NCBI GenBank assembly: GCA_039621445.1
Contig: CP154956.1
Span: 6,136,170 to 6,200,169, forward strand
DNA length: 64,000 nucleotides
Direction: 5' to 3'
Source of the DNA: Euglena gracilis
Taxonomy: Eukaryota; Euglenida; Euglenophyceae; Euglenales
Made by a program: the position numbers and the translations under genes. Positions 10,801-21,556 of this stretch are shown in pieces. The notes under the pieces were generated by a model. It was not told the origin of the DNA, did not search any database, and saw nothing but the letters and a program-made list of their open reading frames with translations. Within the stretch, counting starts at the first letter, position 1, and each line of letters starts with the position of its first letter.

Positions 10801-12330
10801 GCAAAAAATATTTTTCGATTTTTTTCGACTTTTTCGACCCGGTTTTGACCCCAAGTCAATGGGTCGGCGGCCCAAAACGGGGCGCTGGCGGGTCGAAAAA
10901 CGCTCGTTTTCGGCTCAAAAACAGTTTTTCCGGGTCCGGGAGGCCAAAAAACATCGTTTCGGGAAAAAAAAATTTTCGATTTTTTTCGACTTTTTTGACC
11001 CGGATTTGACCCCAAGTCAATGGGTCGGCGGCCCAAAACGGGGCGCTAGCGGGTTTTTCTGGGTCCGGGAGGCCAAAAAAACATCGTTTCGGGCAAAAAA
11101 AAAATTTGCGATTTTTTTCGACTTTTTCGACCCAGTTTTGACCCAAAGTCAATGGGTCGGCGGCCCAAAACGGGGCGCTGGCGGGTCGAAAAACGCTCGT
11201 TTTCGGCTCAAAAACAGTTTTTCTGGGTCCGGGAGGCCAAAAAACATCGTTTCGGGCAAAAAAATTTTTTTTCGACTTTTTTGACCCGGTTTTGACCCAA
11301 AGTCAATGGGTCGGCGGCCCAAAACGGGGCGCCGGCGGGTCGAAAAACGCTCGTTTTCGGCTCAAAAACAGTTTTTTTTCTGGGTCCGGATGGCAAAAAA
11401 ACATCGTTTTAGGCAAAAAATATTTTTCGATTTTTTTCGACTTTTTCAACCCGGTTTTGACCCAAAGTCAATGGGTTGGCGGCCCAAAACGGGGCGCTGG
11501 CGGGTCGAAAAACGCTCGTTTTCGGCTCAAAAACAGTTTTTCTGGGTCCGGGAGGCCAAAAAAAATCGTTTCGGGAAAAAAAAATTTTCGATTTTTTTCG
11601 ACTTTTTTGACCCGGATTTGACCCAAAGTCAATGGGTCGGCGGCCCAAAACGGGGCGCTGGCGGGTTTTTCTGGGTCCGGGAGGCCAAAAAACATCGTTT
11701 CGGGCAAAAAAAAAATTTGCGATTTTTTTCGACTTTTTCGACCCAGTTTTGACCCAAAGTCAATGGGTCCGCGGCCAAAAGAGGGGCGCTGCGGGTTCGA
11801 AAAAAAAAGAAAAAAAAAAAAAGAAAAAGAAAAACGCTCGTTTTTCGGCTCTCGAAAACAGTTTTTTTTTTCTTTTTCTTTTTTTTTTTGGTGAGGCACA
11901 AAAACACATCGTTTTTAGGCAAAAAAAAATTTTTCGACTTTTTGACCCGGTGTTACCAAGTCAAGGAGTCGGCGGCCCAAAACGGGGCGCGGCGGGTCGA
12001 AAAACGCTCGTTTCGGCTCAAAACAGTGTTTTTTTTCTTTTTTCCTTTTTTCTCTTCCATTTCTTTTTTTTCTTCTTTTTTTCTCCGGGTCCGGGAGGCC
12101 CAAAAACATCGTTTCAGGCAAAAAATATTTTTCGATTTTTTTCGACTTTTTCGACCCGGTTTTGACCCCAAGTCAATGGGTCGGCGGCCCAAAACGGGGC
12201 GCTGGCGGGTCGAAAAACGCTCGTTTTCGGCTCAAAAACAGTTTTTCCGGGTCCGGGAGGCCAAAAAACATCGTTTCGGGCAAAAAAAATTTTTTCGGTT
12301 TTTTTGGACTTTTTGGGCCGAAAACGGCTA
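7801..12330. repeat. Satellite array, about 131/155/162-bp units with higher-order order
   Basis: AATGGGTCGGCGG marks unit starts at 7802, 7964, 8095, 8249, 8411, 8571, 8703, 8884, 9046 and onward. Spacings are about 154-162 bp, with a shorter about 131-bp form that lacks the segment GTCGAAAAACGCTCGTTTTC through CAG. The order of long and short forms recurs over about 1.24 kb (the block at 8236-8550 returns at 9478-9790 and in diverged form at 11292-11610). Homogeneity falls off after about 11770, where A- and T-runs expand. All open frames here, up to 350 codons, are translations of the repeat in three frames and are not genes. Confidence 0.95.
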
Positions 12331-13066
12331 AGTCGAACAGAAGGAAAAGTGTACAAAATGGCCTGAAATAGCCCAAATTGGCCAAAAAAGCGCCCGTATC
12401 TCGGGCTGGGCGGTGAGTTGCGGGGAAACCAAAATCCCAGTAGATAGAGCGTTCCAAGGGCTTCAATTTAGGTCTCCGGACATTTCCTTTGATTTTGCAT
12501 CATTTTCGAGAAATTTTGCAAACATCGATTTTTTGACCCCCCAGCCCCCGAAAACGGCTAAGCCGAACAGAGGGAAAAGTGTACAAAACGGCCATCTGCG
12601 CCGAAAACGGCCGTATCTCGGGCTAGGCGGGGAGTTGCGGGGAAATCAAAATACCGGTGGATGGGGCGTTCCAAGGGCTTCAAATTAGGTCTCCGGACAT
12701 TTCCTTTGATTTGGCTTCATTTTGGAGATATTTTGAAAATTGACATTTTTTGGCCCTCCAAGGGGGGGGGGCTCATCCAGGGGGGGCGGGTAAATCCTAC
12801 CGAGTTTGGACCCCTTCGCGCGTGAATAACTCGGGCCTGGCGGGGAGTTGGGGGTCAAACCCAGGTGATTCGGAAACTAGGAATCCAGTCGCTCGTGACT
12901 GAAAAAAAAAATTCCGGGAACCGGGCCGGGATCATGGTGATAATCCGTCGGTTCTCCTGGTGGCCCCGACCCGGGGGGGGGGGGGGGAGGGGGGGGGCGC
13001 GGGGGGGGGGTTCGACGGTGGTAAGCTTCGCTCTTACCCATAAAGGGATAAGAGCTCAGCGACCCC
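12304..13066. repeat. Segmental duplication, copy 1
   Basis: A 0.76-kb segment starting at GCCGAAAACGGCTAAGTCG and ending AGAGCTCAGCGACCCC is repeated at 13508-14272. Each copy holds two diverged sub-units sharing CCGTATCTCGGGCTGGGCGG and AGGTCTCCGGACATTTCC. A diverged single sub-unit lies at about 49425-49560. No coding signal is seen. Confidence 0.88.
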
Positions 13067-13128
13067 ACCATACATACCGGCCCACTCCATGGAGCTCTTT
13101 TGCCTGAAATCCATGGGTTTTGTGCCAG

Positions 13129-13507
13129 AAACAGGGCGCCGGCGGGTCGAAAAACGCTCGTTTTCGGCTCGAAAACAGTTTTTCCGGGTCCGGGAGGCCC
13201 AAAAACATTGTTTCGGGCAAAAAAAAATTTTTCGATTTTTTTTCGACTTTTTTGACGCGGTTTTGACCCAAAGTCAATGGGTCGGCGGCCCAAAACGGGG
13301 CGCCGGCGGGTCGAAAAACGCTCGTAAAAAATTTTCGATTTTTTTCGACTTTTTCGACGTGGTTTTGACCCAAAGTCAATGGGTCGGCGGCCCAAAACGG
13401 GGCGCTGGCGGGTCGAAAAACGCTCGTTTTCGGCTCAAAAACAGTTTTTCTGGGTCCGGGAGGCCAAAAAAACATCGTTTCGGGCAAAAAAAAATTCGAT
13501 TTTTTCG
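13129..13507. repeat. Satellite island between the duplicated segments
   Basis: Two to three diverged satellite units of the 7801-12330 type, including one internally truncated unit near 13325. Their position suggests that the duplication copied the edge of the array together with its flank. Confidence 0.88.
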
Positions 13508-14272
13508 ATTTTTTTGGCCGAAAACGGCTAAGTCGGACAGTGGAAAAAGTGTACAAAATGGCCTAAAATGGCCTAAATTGGCCAAAAAAAAAACGGCCGT
13601 ATCTCGGGCTGGGCGGGGAGTTGCGGGGAAACCAAAATCCCACTAGATAGAGCGTTCCAAGGGCTTCAATTTAGGTCTCCGGACATTTCCTTTGATTTTG
13701 CATCATTTTCGAGAAATTTTGAAAACATCGATTTTTTGACCCCCCACCCCCCGAAACGGCTAAGTCGAACAGAGGGAAAAGTGTACAAAACGGCCATCTG
13801 CGCCGAAAACGGCCGTATCTCGGGCTAGGCGGGGAGTTGTGGGGAAATCAAAATACCAGTAGATGGGGCGTTCCAAGGGCTTCAAATTAGGTCTCCGGAC
13901 ATTTCCTTTGATTTGGCTTCATTTTGGAGATATTTTGAAAATTGACATTTTTTGGCCGAAATGGCAGAGTCCAAAGGGGGGGGGGGGCTTATCCAGGGGG
14001 GGGGGGCGGGTAAATCCTACCGAGTTTGGACCCCTTCGCGCGTGAATAACTCGGGCCTGGCGGGGAGTTGGGGGTCAAACCCAGGTGATTCGGAACTGGA
14101 AATCCAGTCGCTCGCGACTGAAAAAAAAAATTCCGGGAACCGGGCCGGGATCATGGTGATAATCCGTCGGTTCTCCTGGTGGCCCCGACCCGGGGGGGGG
14201 GGGGGGGGGGGGGGGTTCGCCGGTGGTAAGCTTCGCTCTTACCCATAAAGGGATAAGAGCTCAGCGACCCCC
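13508..14272. repeat. Segmental duplication, copy 2
   Basis: Second copy of 12304-13066, with the same two sub-units, the same long G-run and the same AAGCTTCGCTCTTACCC end. Small differences include an added GGCCGAAATGGCAG stretch near 13955. Confidence 0.88.
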
Positions 14273-14601
14273 CACTTATAAACCCCCCCTCGGGCCGACC
14301 AACCAAACCGGATCCTATAACCCCCCCCCTTGGGGAAGAGAAATGGAAACCATCGGGGACGATTTTTTCGGCCGCAATCCACCCAAAAACTGATTTTTTG
14401 GCAATTTTTTGAGGTCGACCATCATCAAAAATGCCATTTTTGACCAAATTTGCCAAAAACTGCCAATTTCGGGGGGTTTCGGGGTCATTTTCGGGGGTCG
14501 GATTTTCACCAACAAATCCCCCCCACTTATAACCCCCCCCCCTTCGGCCGGCCAACCAAACTGGATCCATTAAACCCCGGGGGTTTATAAGTAGGGGGGG
14601 T

Positions 14602-14603
<2 letters not shown>
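14273..14603. repeat. CTTATAACCCCCC-type element relic
   Basis: Two GGCCGACCAACCAAACCGGATCC-like blocks (about 14293 and 14547) and three TTATAACCCC/GGGGTTTATAAG edges suggest nested or folded small mobile elements. Ends are not clear enough to call a target duplication. Confidence 0.5.
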
Positions 14604-14674
<71 letters not shown>

Positions 14675-14717
14675 GTGTATGTCTGTATATATGTATATAA
14701 TATGTACATAATATATA

Positions 14718-14750
<33 letters not shown>
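14604..14750. repeat. CA and TA microsatellites
   Basis: (CA)n at 14604-14641, then (TA)n and GTATGTAT words, then (TA)n to 14750. Confidence 0.95.
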
Positions 14751-14753
<3 letters not shown>

Positions 14754-14820
14754 GGGACAGCACACGTTTGTTGTTGCGAGGTTTCGACGAGTGGCATGCG
14801 ATGGCCCGGCGGCGTTCCAG

Positions 14821-14991
14821 AAGTCGGACCCGGAGGCGTTCAAGGACGCGTGCCAGCGGGGGCTGAAGTACGTCCACTCGGACAGCGCGCGGGCCCGGCT
14901 GGAGGCGCTGGCGGAGGGCAAGCTGCAGGGGACGGGGAGGGCGGTGCTGCGAAGAGGAAGTAGACCTGGCTCGACAGATTTTGGGGAATGG
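14821..14991 (+). CDS. Internal exon of an unrecognised gene (helical, charged)
   Basis: After AG at 14819-14820 the frame reads KSDPEAFKDACQRGLKYVH, then SDSARARLEALAEGKLQ, and runs to a strong donor TGG/GTGAGC at 14992. Third positions are almost all G or C. The sequence is predicted helical (inference from Ala/Leu/Glu/Arg spacing). The last 25 codons, from about GGGACGGGG on, look less protein-like, so the true donor may lie earlier. Phase 0 at its start would allow joining to the exon ending at 5580, but 9 kb of satellite between them makes that speculative. No family is recognised. Confidence 0.6.
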
Positions 14992-15644
14992 GTGAGCTTT
15001 TGTTTGGGCTGCATCCGTTGGCCGGTGCTGGATTGAATCATTTGTGCCACATGGTACCTTTGGTTGTTCAGTTGGTGTGTTCACCAAAAAAATTCTTTTA
15101 ATGTTTATGTGTGTCATGTTTCGGCGCGAAGCGCCAAAAAAAAATTGGACCCCAAAATTGACCCACCAAAAGTGGTGCCCCGCCCCCAGGAGGTGCGTGG
15201 GTGGATCTGGACCCCCTCCCCCTGGGTCCCAAAAAAGAAACCCTTTGCATCCGTAAAAAAAAAATTGCTGATATGAGTGAGAACATGTCTCGGCTTTTTG
15301 GTGCTAAAAAGTGCTAAAAAGTTCTCATCCAGCCAACTGCTAACCTACACTATTATCCTGACCAATAACCCATTTACCTCTTACCTTAAATTCTAACGCG
15401 CTTTTTATCAGCCAGCAGCCTTTTTCCAGGTTCAGATTCCCCTTCCCCCAATCAACAAGCTTTGTTATAATTTTGCAGCCGGCCGAAGGGCAGCTGGACG
15501 GTAAAGCACCTTTGGACGGTGAAGCATCTTCGGCTTTTGGGGTGCTAAAGTTGCCAGAAATGGGTCAGAAAAGGGCCAGCCAGCTCAATTTAGGGTGAAG
15601 ATTTTTTATTGCATTATTGGCAGTTTTTTTACAGATATTTTTGT
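14992..15644. other. Non-coding, no supported gene
   Basis: Contains a CGGCGCGAAGCGCC hairpin at 15121-15135 and GTGTTCACCAAAAAAATT-like words that recur near 16050-16100. No exon is seen. Confidence 0.5.
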
Positions 15645-16003
15645 GGCAGCCATATTCTAAATGGCCCCTTTAGAGTGTCCAGGGGGGGGGGGTCCATTAA
15701 GAGTGACCCGCGTCCGATTTTCGCGTGTCGCAGGGAATTCCCCTGCCCCATGATGCCGTCGTCCCATCTCACGCTTATCGAGCTGAACCGCCTCCTGGCG
15801 GATGAACTTCAGTACCCCCCCGGGGGGGTACTAAAATACACCCCGCGATGGCCACCTAACCCTAACCCTGACCCTAATCCTAACCCTGACCCTGATCCTG
15901 AGATTAGGGTTAGGGTTAGGGTTAGGTTCGGACGCGGGTCACTCTTAATGGACCCCCCCTGGACACTCCCCCCCCCCGGGGGGCCATTTAGAATATGGCT
16001 GCC
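15645..16003. mobile_element. 359-bp long-inverted-repeat element with telomere-like core
   Basis: Arms of about 75 bp are inverted copies: GGCAGCCATATTCTAAATGG at the left faces CCATTTAGAATATGGCTGCC at the right, continuing through GAGTGTCC(G-run) and GTCCATTAAGAGTGACCCGCG. The flanks ATTTTTGT and ATTTTTTGT look like a target duplication. Inside lie a perfect palindrome around CCCCCCCGGGGGGG (15811-15832) and (CCCTAA)n running into (TTAGGG)n at about 15855-15930. An exon-like stretch (15734-15811) also sits inside. Confidence 0.82.
15734..15811 (+). CDS. Exon-like segment inside an inverted-repeat element
   Basis: Between acceptor GTGTCGCAG and donor CA/GTACCC the frame reads EFPCPMMPSSHLTLI and ELNRLLADEL. 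It enters with one base of a split codon and leaves with two, which fits the next candidate exon (16797), giving CAC (His) at the join. The composition is protein-like, but it lies wholly between the arms of the element at 15645-16003. It is therefore either a host exon flanked by two inverted element copies or a captured fragment. Confidence 0.5.
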
Positions 16004-16425
16004 ATTTTTTGTATACATATACATGTTTTATCGAACCTTTTTTGTGTTCACCAAAAAAAATTGTTTTGCTCGCCTGTGTTGACCAAAAAAATTGTGTTCA
16101 CCAGCATCTTTCTGAACACACTAAGTGTGTGTCTGGGGGGGGTCGACAGACAGAGGACGATCAGTGTTAGATCAGATATCCTTAGATCATTTGGAGGTTG
16201 GCATTGGACCTTTGGGGAGTTGCTTCACCTTGTCCTACAAACGCTGAAGTTTACCAAGGTTGTGGGCATTCCTTGCAAATATGAAAATGAGCGCATGGAA
16301 AATGAAGCTAAATATTATAAACATGTGTGTTTATCCATCCGTCCATACACACACACACACACACATACATGCATACATACATACAGATAAGACAGAAAGA
16401 CAGACAGACAGACAGGCAGACAGGC

Positions 16426-16510
<85 letters not shown>

Positions 16511-16796
16511 CATTTACATGCATGGATGGATGGATTCTTGAATGTCTTATATACAAATACGTAACACATGAGATGATGCACGTCATTTTATGGATGTAAC
16601 GTGTCTATGTATTTAGATTCATTTATGTTTACATGTCCAAAATATCTACGGCCAGTGGTGGCAACTCTTGGATCTGTGAAATTTCTGACCAAGAATAGAG
16701 CACCCCAGAGGGTCTCAAATTTGTATAAAACCGGGGCAGTTCTAAGCTTGGGGTGCCATAATGACAATAATGAAAGCAAGTGTCATGAAACATCAG
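16004..16796. other. Non-coding with large CAGA microsatellite
   Basis: (CA)n at about 16350-16372, then (CAGA)n at about 16386-16510 with CAGG variants. The Cys/Leu/Ser/Val and Asp/Arg/Gln/Thr open frames here are translations of this repeat. The rest has no exon. Confidence 0.85.
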
Positions 16797-16890
16797 CACA
16801 ACCCTGCCTCCGCTCGACGCCTTGGCAGCCCAGCAGGCTATCCTGAAGTCCATGAAAGCGTCCCTGCCGGTTGTCCGCCTGGGCAGCCCT
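16797..16890 (+). CDS. Internal exon, same gene as 15734-15811 and 17868-17960
   Basis: Acceptor AAACATCAG precedes C ACA ACC; the frame then reads TTLPPLDALAAQQAIL, KSMKASLPVVRLGSPEQ. The right edge is uncertain. Ending after GAGCAG uses a GC donor; a GT donor after CTGCCG (GTTGTC, about 16872) is also in phase 0. Both join in frame to 17868. The stretch is helical with a short Val/Leu strand. No family is recognised. Confidence 0.58.
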
Positions 16891-17014
16891 GAGCAGGCCT
16901 TTCTCTCGCCTTTCTTGAAACCTCTGAGACATACGATGACGCCTCTATGACATTTGCACACACACACACACACATACACACGTACCCACATGTAAACAGA
17001 CACACAAACACGCG

Positions 17015-17056
<42 letters not shown>

Positions 17057-17867
17057 GAATCCCCTTGCCCTCCCCCCATCCCCCTGCCAATTATGAGGAA
17101 ATTTTTCAGATGAGTCTTAAAATTGTGTACACCCCAATTTCAATTTTATTGAATTTTGATATTTTTTGGCAGTTTTTTTTTATACCATTTTCATGTGCCA
17201 AAATGATTTTTGACTAATTATAAAATGAAATAATTTGAGGTCGTTTTGTTGATTGTGCTCCTTTGAGAGTATATTATGGGACCTTCCCACGAAAAAATTT
17301 TATCTGCCGAAATCTCCAGCCAAATCCAAAAAAAATGAGCTAAAAATGAGCTAGTATCCCAAAAAAACAGACCCCCTCAAATAAAAACCGACCCAAACCG
17401 TTCTCCCGCAACTTTTTGGGGGGTGGCACCATCAGACATGTAAAGAGCTCAGCATTACACAAAACCTGGTTATTGATTGCAGCCAGGGGATTCGCTTCGT
17501 TTGTTTAATACCACTGGATGTGCCAGGTTTCAGGTCCCAGCTGAGCTGAGTCCCGCCTGCAATCCCAGACCCCTCCCACCCCCTCCACCACCCGCGAAAA
17601 GGTGCTGGCCCGCTAAACCCCCCCCTGGTCTGCTGGGTCCCACTCCCAGAAGATCTTGCCCTTTTCTTTTGGTGAAAATTAGCTCCGAATGAGGCGTGTG
17701 TTCTTCGCGGTTGCAAGCATGTATTCCAATGTTTATGCACTTTTCATTACTATGTCCAAAATTTGAGTCGTTTGAATTTGAAATTTTTGAGTCACCTTTT
17801 TTTGGCTGCCTGGGAAGTTGGTCTTTGGGGTCCATCTGAATTGGTCCCTGTCTATATTTGCCGCCAG
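16891..17867. other. Probable intron with CA/CG microsatellite
   Basis: (CA)n and (CG)n tracts at about 16955-17056; otherwise AT-rich with no exon. Phrases TTTTTTGGCAG and GACCCCCTCAAATAAAAACC show no match elsewhere in the window. Confidence 0.55.
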
Positions 17868-17960
17868 GCAACAAATTCCGACAAATTCCGACAACTGGAA
17901 AATTTGCAACAAGAGATGATGGACGAAGAGATGGAGAGATTTGCCGAGCCAGAGTAATTA
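17868..17960 (+). CDS. Terminal exon: coiled-coil-like acidic tail
   Basis: The acceptor is TATATTTGCCGCCAG. The frame reads ATNSDKFRQLENLQQEMMD, EEMERFAEPE, then TAA (17958-17960). Heptad-like spacing of Leu/Met with Glu/Gln suggests a short coiled coil. Phase 0 entry fits the preceding exon. The gene would thus end with an acidic helical tail. It is not recognised as a named family. Confidence 0.6.
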
Positions 17961-18126
17961 TTTTGGCAGGTTCTTGGGTTCAACGACGTTGAACCTGTTT
18001 CTTCACACGGTGTTCTGAAAATGGGAGCCACCTACCAGTTGGCTTCGTTATCGGATTGAAAGAAGCATATCACCGGTCGATAGCAGGAGAATATCATTGC
18101 CACATTTTTCAAAAGCCAATTTCAAG

Positions 18127-18300
18127 GTCGACATTTGCGACGCGGTTGTTTTTTTTTTTGCATCGGAGGGCGACGGGCCTGCCGCCGATTCGCACTGGCG
18201 ATGCCTGCCCGTGCTTGGCCCCCTCGAGGCCGTCACGGAGGCGATGCTTCAGACCGCCCCGTTTGCTGCCCCGACCAGGCTGTCCATGAATCCCCTGTAA
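18127..18300 (+). CDS. Exon-like open frame, function unknown
   Basis: The frame reads VDICDAVVFFFASEGDGPAA, DSHWRCLPVLGPLEAV, TEAMLQTAPFAAPTRL and reaches TAA at 18298-18300. The FFF codons come from a T-run, so the true left edge may instead be the AG before GGCGACGGG at about 18169. GC-rich third positions support coding for the second half. It may be the last exon of a gene, or may end earlier at a GTCCAT donor. No match is recognised. Confidence 0.45.
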   Translation, partial: VDICDAVVFFFASEGDGPAADSHWRCLPVLGPLEAVTEAMLQTAPFAAPTRLSMNPL

Positions 18301-21114
18301 CCCTATGGGTGGTGGGTGGTGTGCCCCCCCCCACTACCCCCATCCTGGTGGTGGGAGGTCCAACCCCCCTCCCACCCAGCTGTTCCCATATTTCTGGGCT
18401 GATTTTCAGGCCAAGATTTTCTTTTGGCGTTTTCATGGCATGAAGGCGCTGAGGATTTTTTCCCACACGGTGCCATGGTGAGTGGGGGCGTGGACCCTGA
18501 CCCTAACCCCAACCCTAACCCAAACCCCAACCCTGACACCACCAGGCCTTCCCGTACAGCCCGGCCCGACGGGTGTCTTCAAAACGTTCCGACCCACGTC
18601 GACGTACAGCTGGATGACAGACAGGGGTGGCCCAATAGGGCGTCATTGGTTTGTCTGGGGTCGTGGTTCATTGTTTTGCCTCAACAGAAAGGCGTAATGA
18701 AATGCAAAACAGTAAAAGGATTTTTCATACCATTTTCATTTTCTTAGTTCTTTTGCAGTTATTCAAAGCTCGAACACACACGTATTTATGCACTGTTAAA
18801 CCCCACATCCACACACATCCCTCATTTGCTCGGTTGCTGGCCCGCCCATTCACTCATCATGCAAACAGAAACCTGCACACGACTGTACAATCAAGCGAGG
18901 ACGTGGCGACACTTCTAAATGCATGCATCCAATGCACAAACGCACTCAGAAGTCACATGGTGCGTCACAATAACACGACCACACCACACAGCACCAAACC
19001 ACTGCTGCGTTGGCTTGTCTCTTCCCCTGCCTGGGTCTCTGTCCACCCCTGAGGGCGGTACCGAACTGGCCGGAGCTGCAGGGGGTGGCCCAGCCTTGTC
19101 TGCTGGAGGTACCCAGGGTGGGGGATTGGTGTGGGTGGCCCATGGGTGGGCCGCCGTGCTATGGTCAGGCTGGGAGGGAATGCATTTTGACCAGTGAAGG
19201 TTGGTTTTGGGGAGGGTGGTGCTTTTGCAGGGGGGGGGGGGGCGCAAACGCGTTTTTTTTTTGTTTTTTTTGTGTGTTTTCGATTTTGTCTTTTTTTGTG
19301 GTTTTTTTTCTGGCGATTGCAGACTTTTGCTGGGAATTTTCTTGACTCTGAAAAATTCCTCATTTTGCCCTAGATTTTCTCCCAGTACCAAAAATTTTTG
19401 TCAATTTTTTGTCATTTTTCCATCTTTGGTCTACAAGTCCTCTCCGGTGGAAAAGTGTACATCCCGCAGGAGCTCCTACAGGATTTTAAATGCAATTTGG
19501 GGTTTTTTTGTGCTTTTTTTGTGTCGCCTTTTTTGAGGGTCCATGTTGCGTTCCCCCCCCCACCTCCTGGGATGTGTCGGAAGCCCATTGGTATTGAGGT
19601 GACAATCACAATGCTGCCAATTCAAAGTGAGCCTTAAAAATTCAGATTTCAGTGTTAATAGGACAAAATTTTAAAAAAGAAGAATTTGTCACATTTTGCA
19701 TCTTTGGGGAGCTCTCCAAATTTTATCCAGGGGCTCGAGGCCCCCAAATGTTTTTTTTTGCATTCTTTGGCCACAATTGTCTATGATTTTTATTCATTAC
19801 TTTATCCCCAGTTTTTTCTCCTCCCTTTTGATTTCCTCCCCCTAATCCTCAAGATTATTGTCTGGCACATTTTGGCGTGCTGAATTGGCCAGATGCAGGG
19901 ATCCAGATAAGTTTAACGCAACCAGGTAGATGTAGGGATCCAACAAGCATGAGGAGGCAATCCACCCACCAAAAGCACCGAGCGGTAGTCCCACCCCCAT
20001 GTTTTTGACCCCATTCAGGTGGCAGTCCAAATCGCCTCATATTTTCTCATGGATCCAGGGAGTGCATAGTTTTCTTTTGGCACATAAATTATCGTCCTGA
20101 ATTGAACAACTCCCTCCCACCCAAGAAATTGTCACCAGACAGTTCAGCTGGTACCGGGGACATGCCATTGGTTAACACCTGTCCTACCCCCCCCCCCCCG
20201 GCCGGGGGGGTGACTGACTGGGTTTTTCAGAGTGACTGACTGGTTTTTTGGCCAAGAGCCCCCTGGGGGGGTAGGCCCGAAAATGAAAAGTGGCTGGCCT
20301 GGCGCCGAAGGCGCCGGAAACTTTTTAGATTTTTGAGATTTTTTTTTGCAAATTTTCATTGCCTCCTGAAGAGTGCTGGGTATTTCAAGGGAAAGTAGAT
20401 GAAAATGACCCTGAGGTAGGCCGGTGCCGGGGACCCTGACAACTTCCTATCATGACAGGTTGGCCGGAAACGGGGACCCTGGGCGGTTGCCTTGCAGGTT
20501 CTCGGGTATGACAATTTTTTGGGGGGGTACGAGGTGAAGAAATCAGTTCTTCCGCGCTGTGGAATCAACCCGCCTCTCAAAACCCTTGGACGGCGCCCAG
20601 GTGGCAGTCATGCACAACTGAAAGGGAAATGTGGTTTCTGAGGATGGAGAGGGCTGTGGGTCTGCCCTTCCCATCCTGCCTGACGACCGACCCTCGCGCG
20701 GTGCCGGACTGCGAGGCACTGGCGGGCGTTGGGGGCCCCTGCATGCTGCCCAGGGATGGCAGTCCCACTTGCCATACCACCCACCGTCTCTGTGTAACAA
20801 GGAAATGGGTTTTCCCCGGTGCGAACTACACAATGTATTATGGTTGTTATTGCCATAAGGGAACAAGAAGTACTGCACGGTATTGCGTAGATGGAGTACC
20901 AACGGGTTATGGGCAAGGATTCTTATGGGCAAGGATTCTTAAAACTCAAGACTGGGAATCAGGCTGATTGTTCCAGAACCGGCATCAGAAACGCCGAAAT
21001 GGGACCTCTTTGGTTGGCACCGTGGGTCTGGGGGGGGGGAGTCATGCAGTTTGGCCGACAGAAAAAACGGTTACCAAAAATGAGACCAAAAGAGCCCTGC
21101 CTTCCGCTCGTCAG
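18301..21114. other. Non-coding with scattered repeats
   Basis: Telomere-like CCCTAACCCCAACCCTAACCC at about 18497-18535; a possible but frame-ambiguous exon at 18547-18650; one copy of dispersed repeat R2 at about 19290-19570; a poly-C/G element relic with TGACTGACTGG at about 20180-20320 carrying GGCGCCGAAGGCGCC (20301-20317); and a CCTGACAACTTCCTATCATG repeat at about 20435 with a relative near 49000. The GC-rich patch at 20640-20780 is open in several frames and could not be assigned. Confidence 0.5.
19290..19570 (+). repeat. Dispersed repeat family R2, copy 1
   Basis: Shares TGGAAAAGTGTACATCCC, GGAGCTCCT, AGGATTTTA and GAGTCCATGTTGCGTTC-like words in the same order with 54735-55090. A weaker AAAAGTGCACATCCC relic is at about 43585. 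T-rich and non-coding. Confidence 0.75.
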
Positions 21115-21253
21115 CGTCGGCAGCGCGGCGCCCACCGCGGAGCACTTCTACGTCGCCGTGAAGCGCAGCGCACTGCTTGGCACCGCGGGCCGCCCGGAGG
21201 TGGTCAGCGGCGGCGTGGCCCTGTCGGCGCCGGACTGGAAGGTGCACGGCCAG
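21115..21253 (+). CDS. Internal exon, GC-rich, function unknown
   Basis: After GTCAG the frame reads VGSAAPTAEHFYVAVKRSA, LLGTAGRPEVVSGGVALSAP, DWKVHGQ, then CAG/GTGCTG. Third positions are almost all G or C and the composition is that of a folded, beta-rich domain. The frame stays open to about 21312, so a later donor is possible. The opposite strand is also open but poorly composed. No partner exon nearby is certain and no family is recognised. Confidence 0.62.
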
Positions 21254-21354
21254 GTGCTGCTGGCGGCCCGGGCAGCTCTCCCGGATGTGGGTGATTGCGA
21301 GTGCCAACGATAGATATGCTGCAGATGCATGTGTTCACGGTGAGTGTGTGCGTC

Positions 21355-21403
21355 TGTGTGTGGGTGGGTGGGTGGGTGGGTGGGTAGGTGGGAGCCTGCG
21401 TGC

Positions 21404-21456
<53 letters not shown>

Positions 21457-21556
21457 GTGTGTTCTCACACAACACACACCCCACCCACCCACTTAGGCGG
21501 CCTAATTCGCACTTAAGCTTTTTTCTTTTTATTTGCGCATTTGTGCAAATTTACGA
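21355..21556. repeat. Left arm of a 3-kb inverted repeat (GGGT/GT microsatellite plus unique end)
   Basis: (GGGT)n and (GT)n are followed by TTAGGCGGCCTAATTCGCAC, TTAAGCTTTTTTC and TTTGCGCATTTGTGC. The same series appears inverted at 24280-24450, including the unique 60-bp end, so the match is not only microsatellite. Confidence 0.8.

Noticed and set aside
15855-15930. Telomere-telomere fusion scar
   Set aside because: The order is (CCCTAA)n then (TTAGGG)n, the reverse of a fusion, and it lies inside an inverted-repeat element.
16308-16590. Cys/Leu/Ser/Val repeat proteins
   Set aside because: Product of the CAGA microsatellite read on the minus strand.
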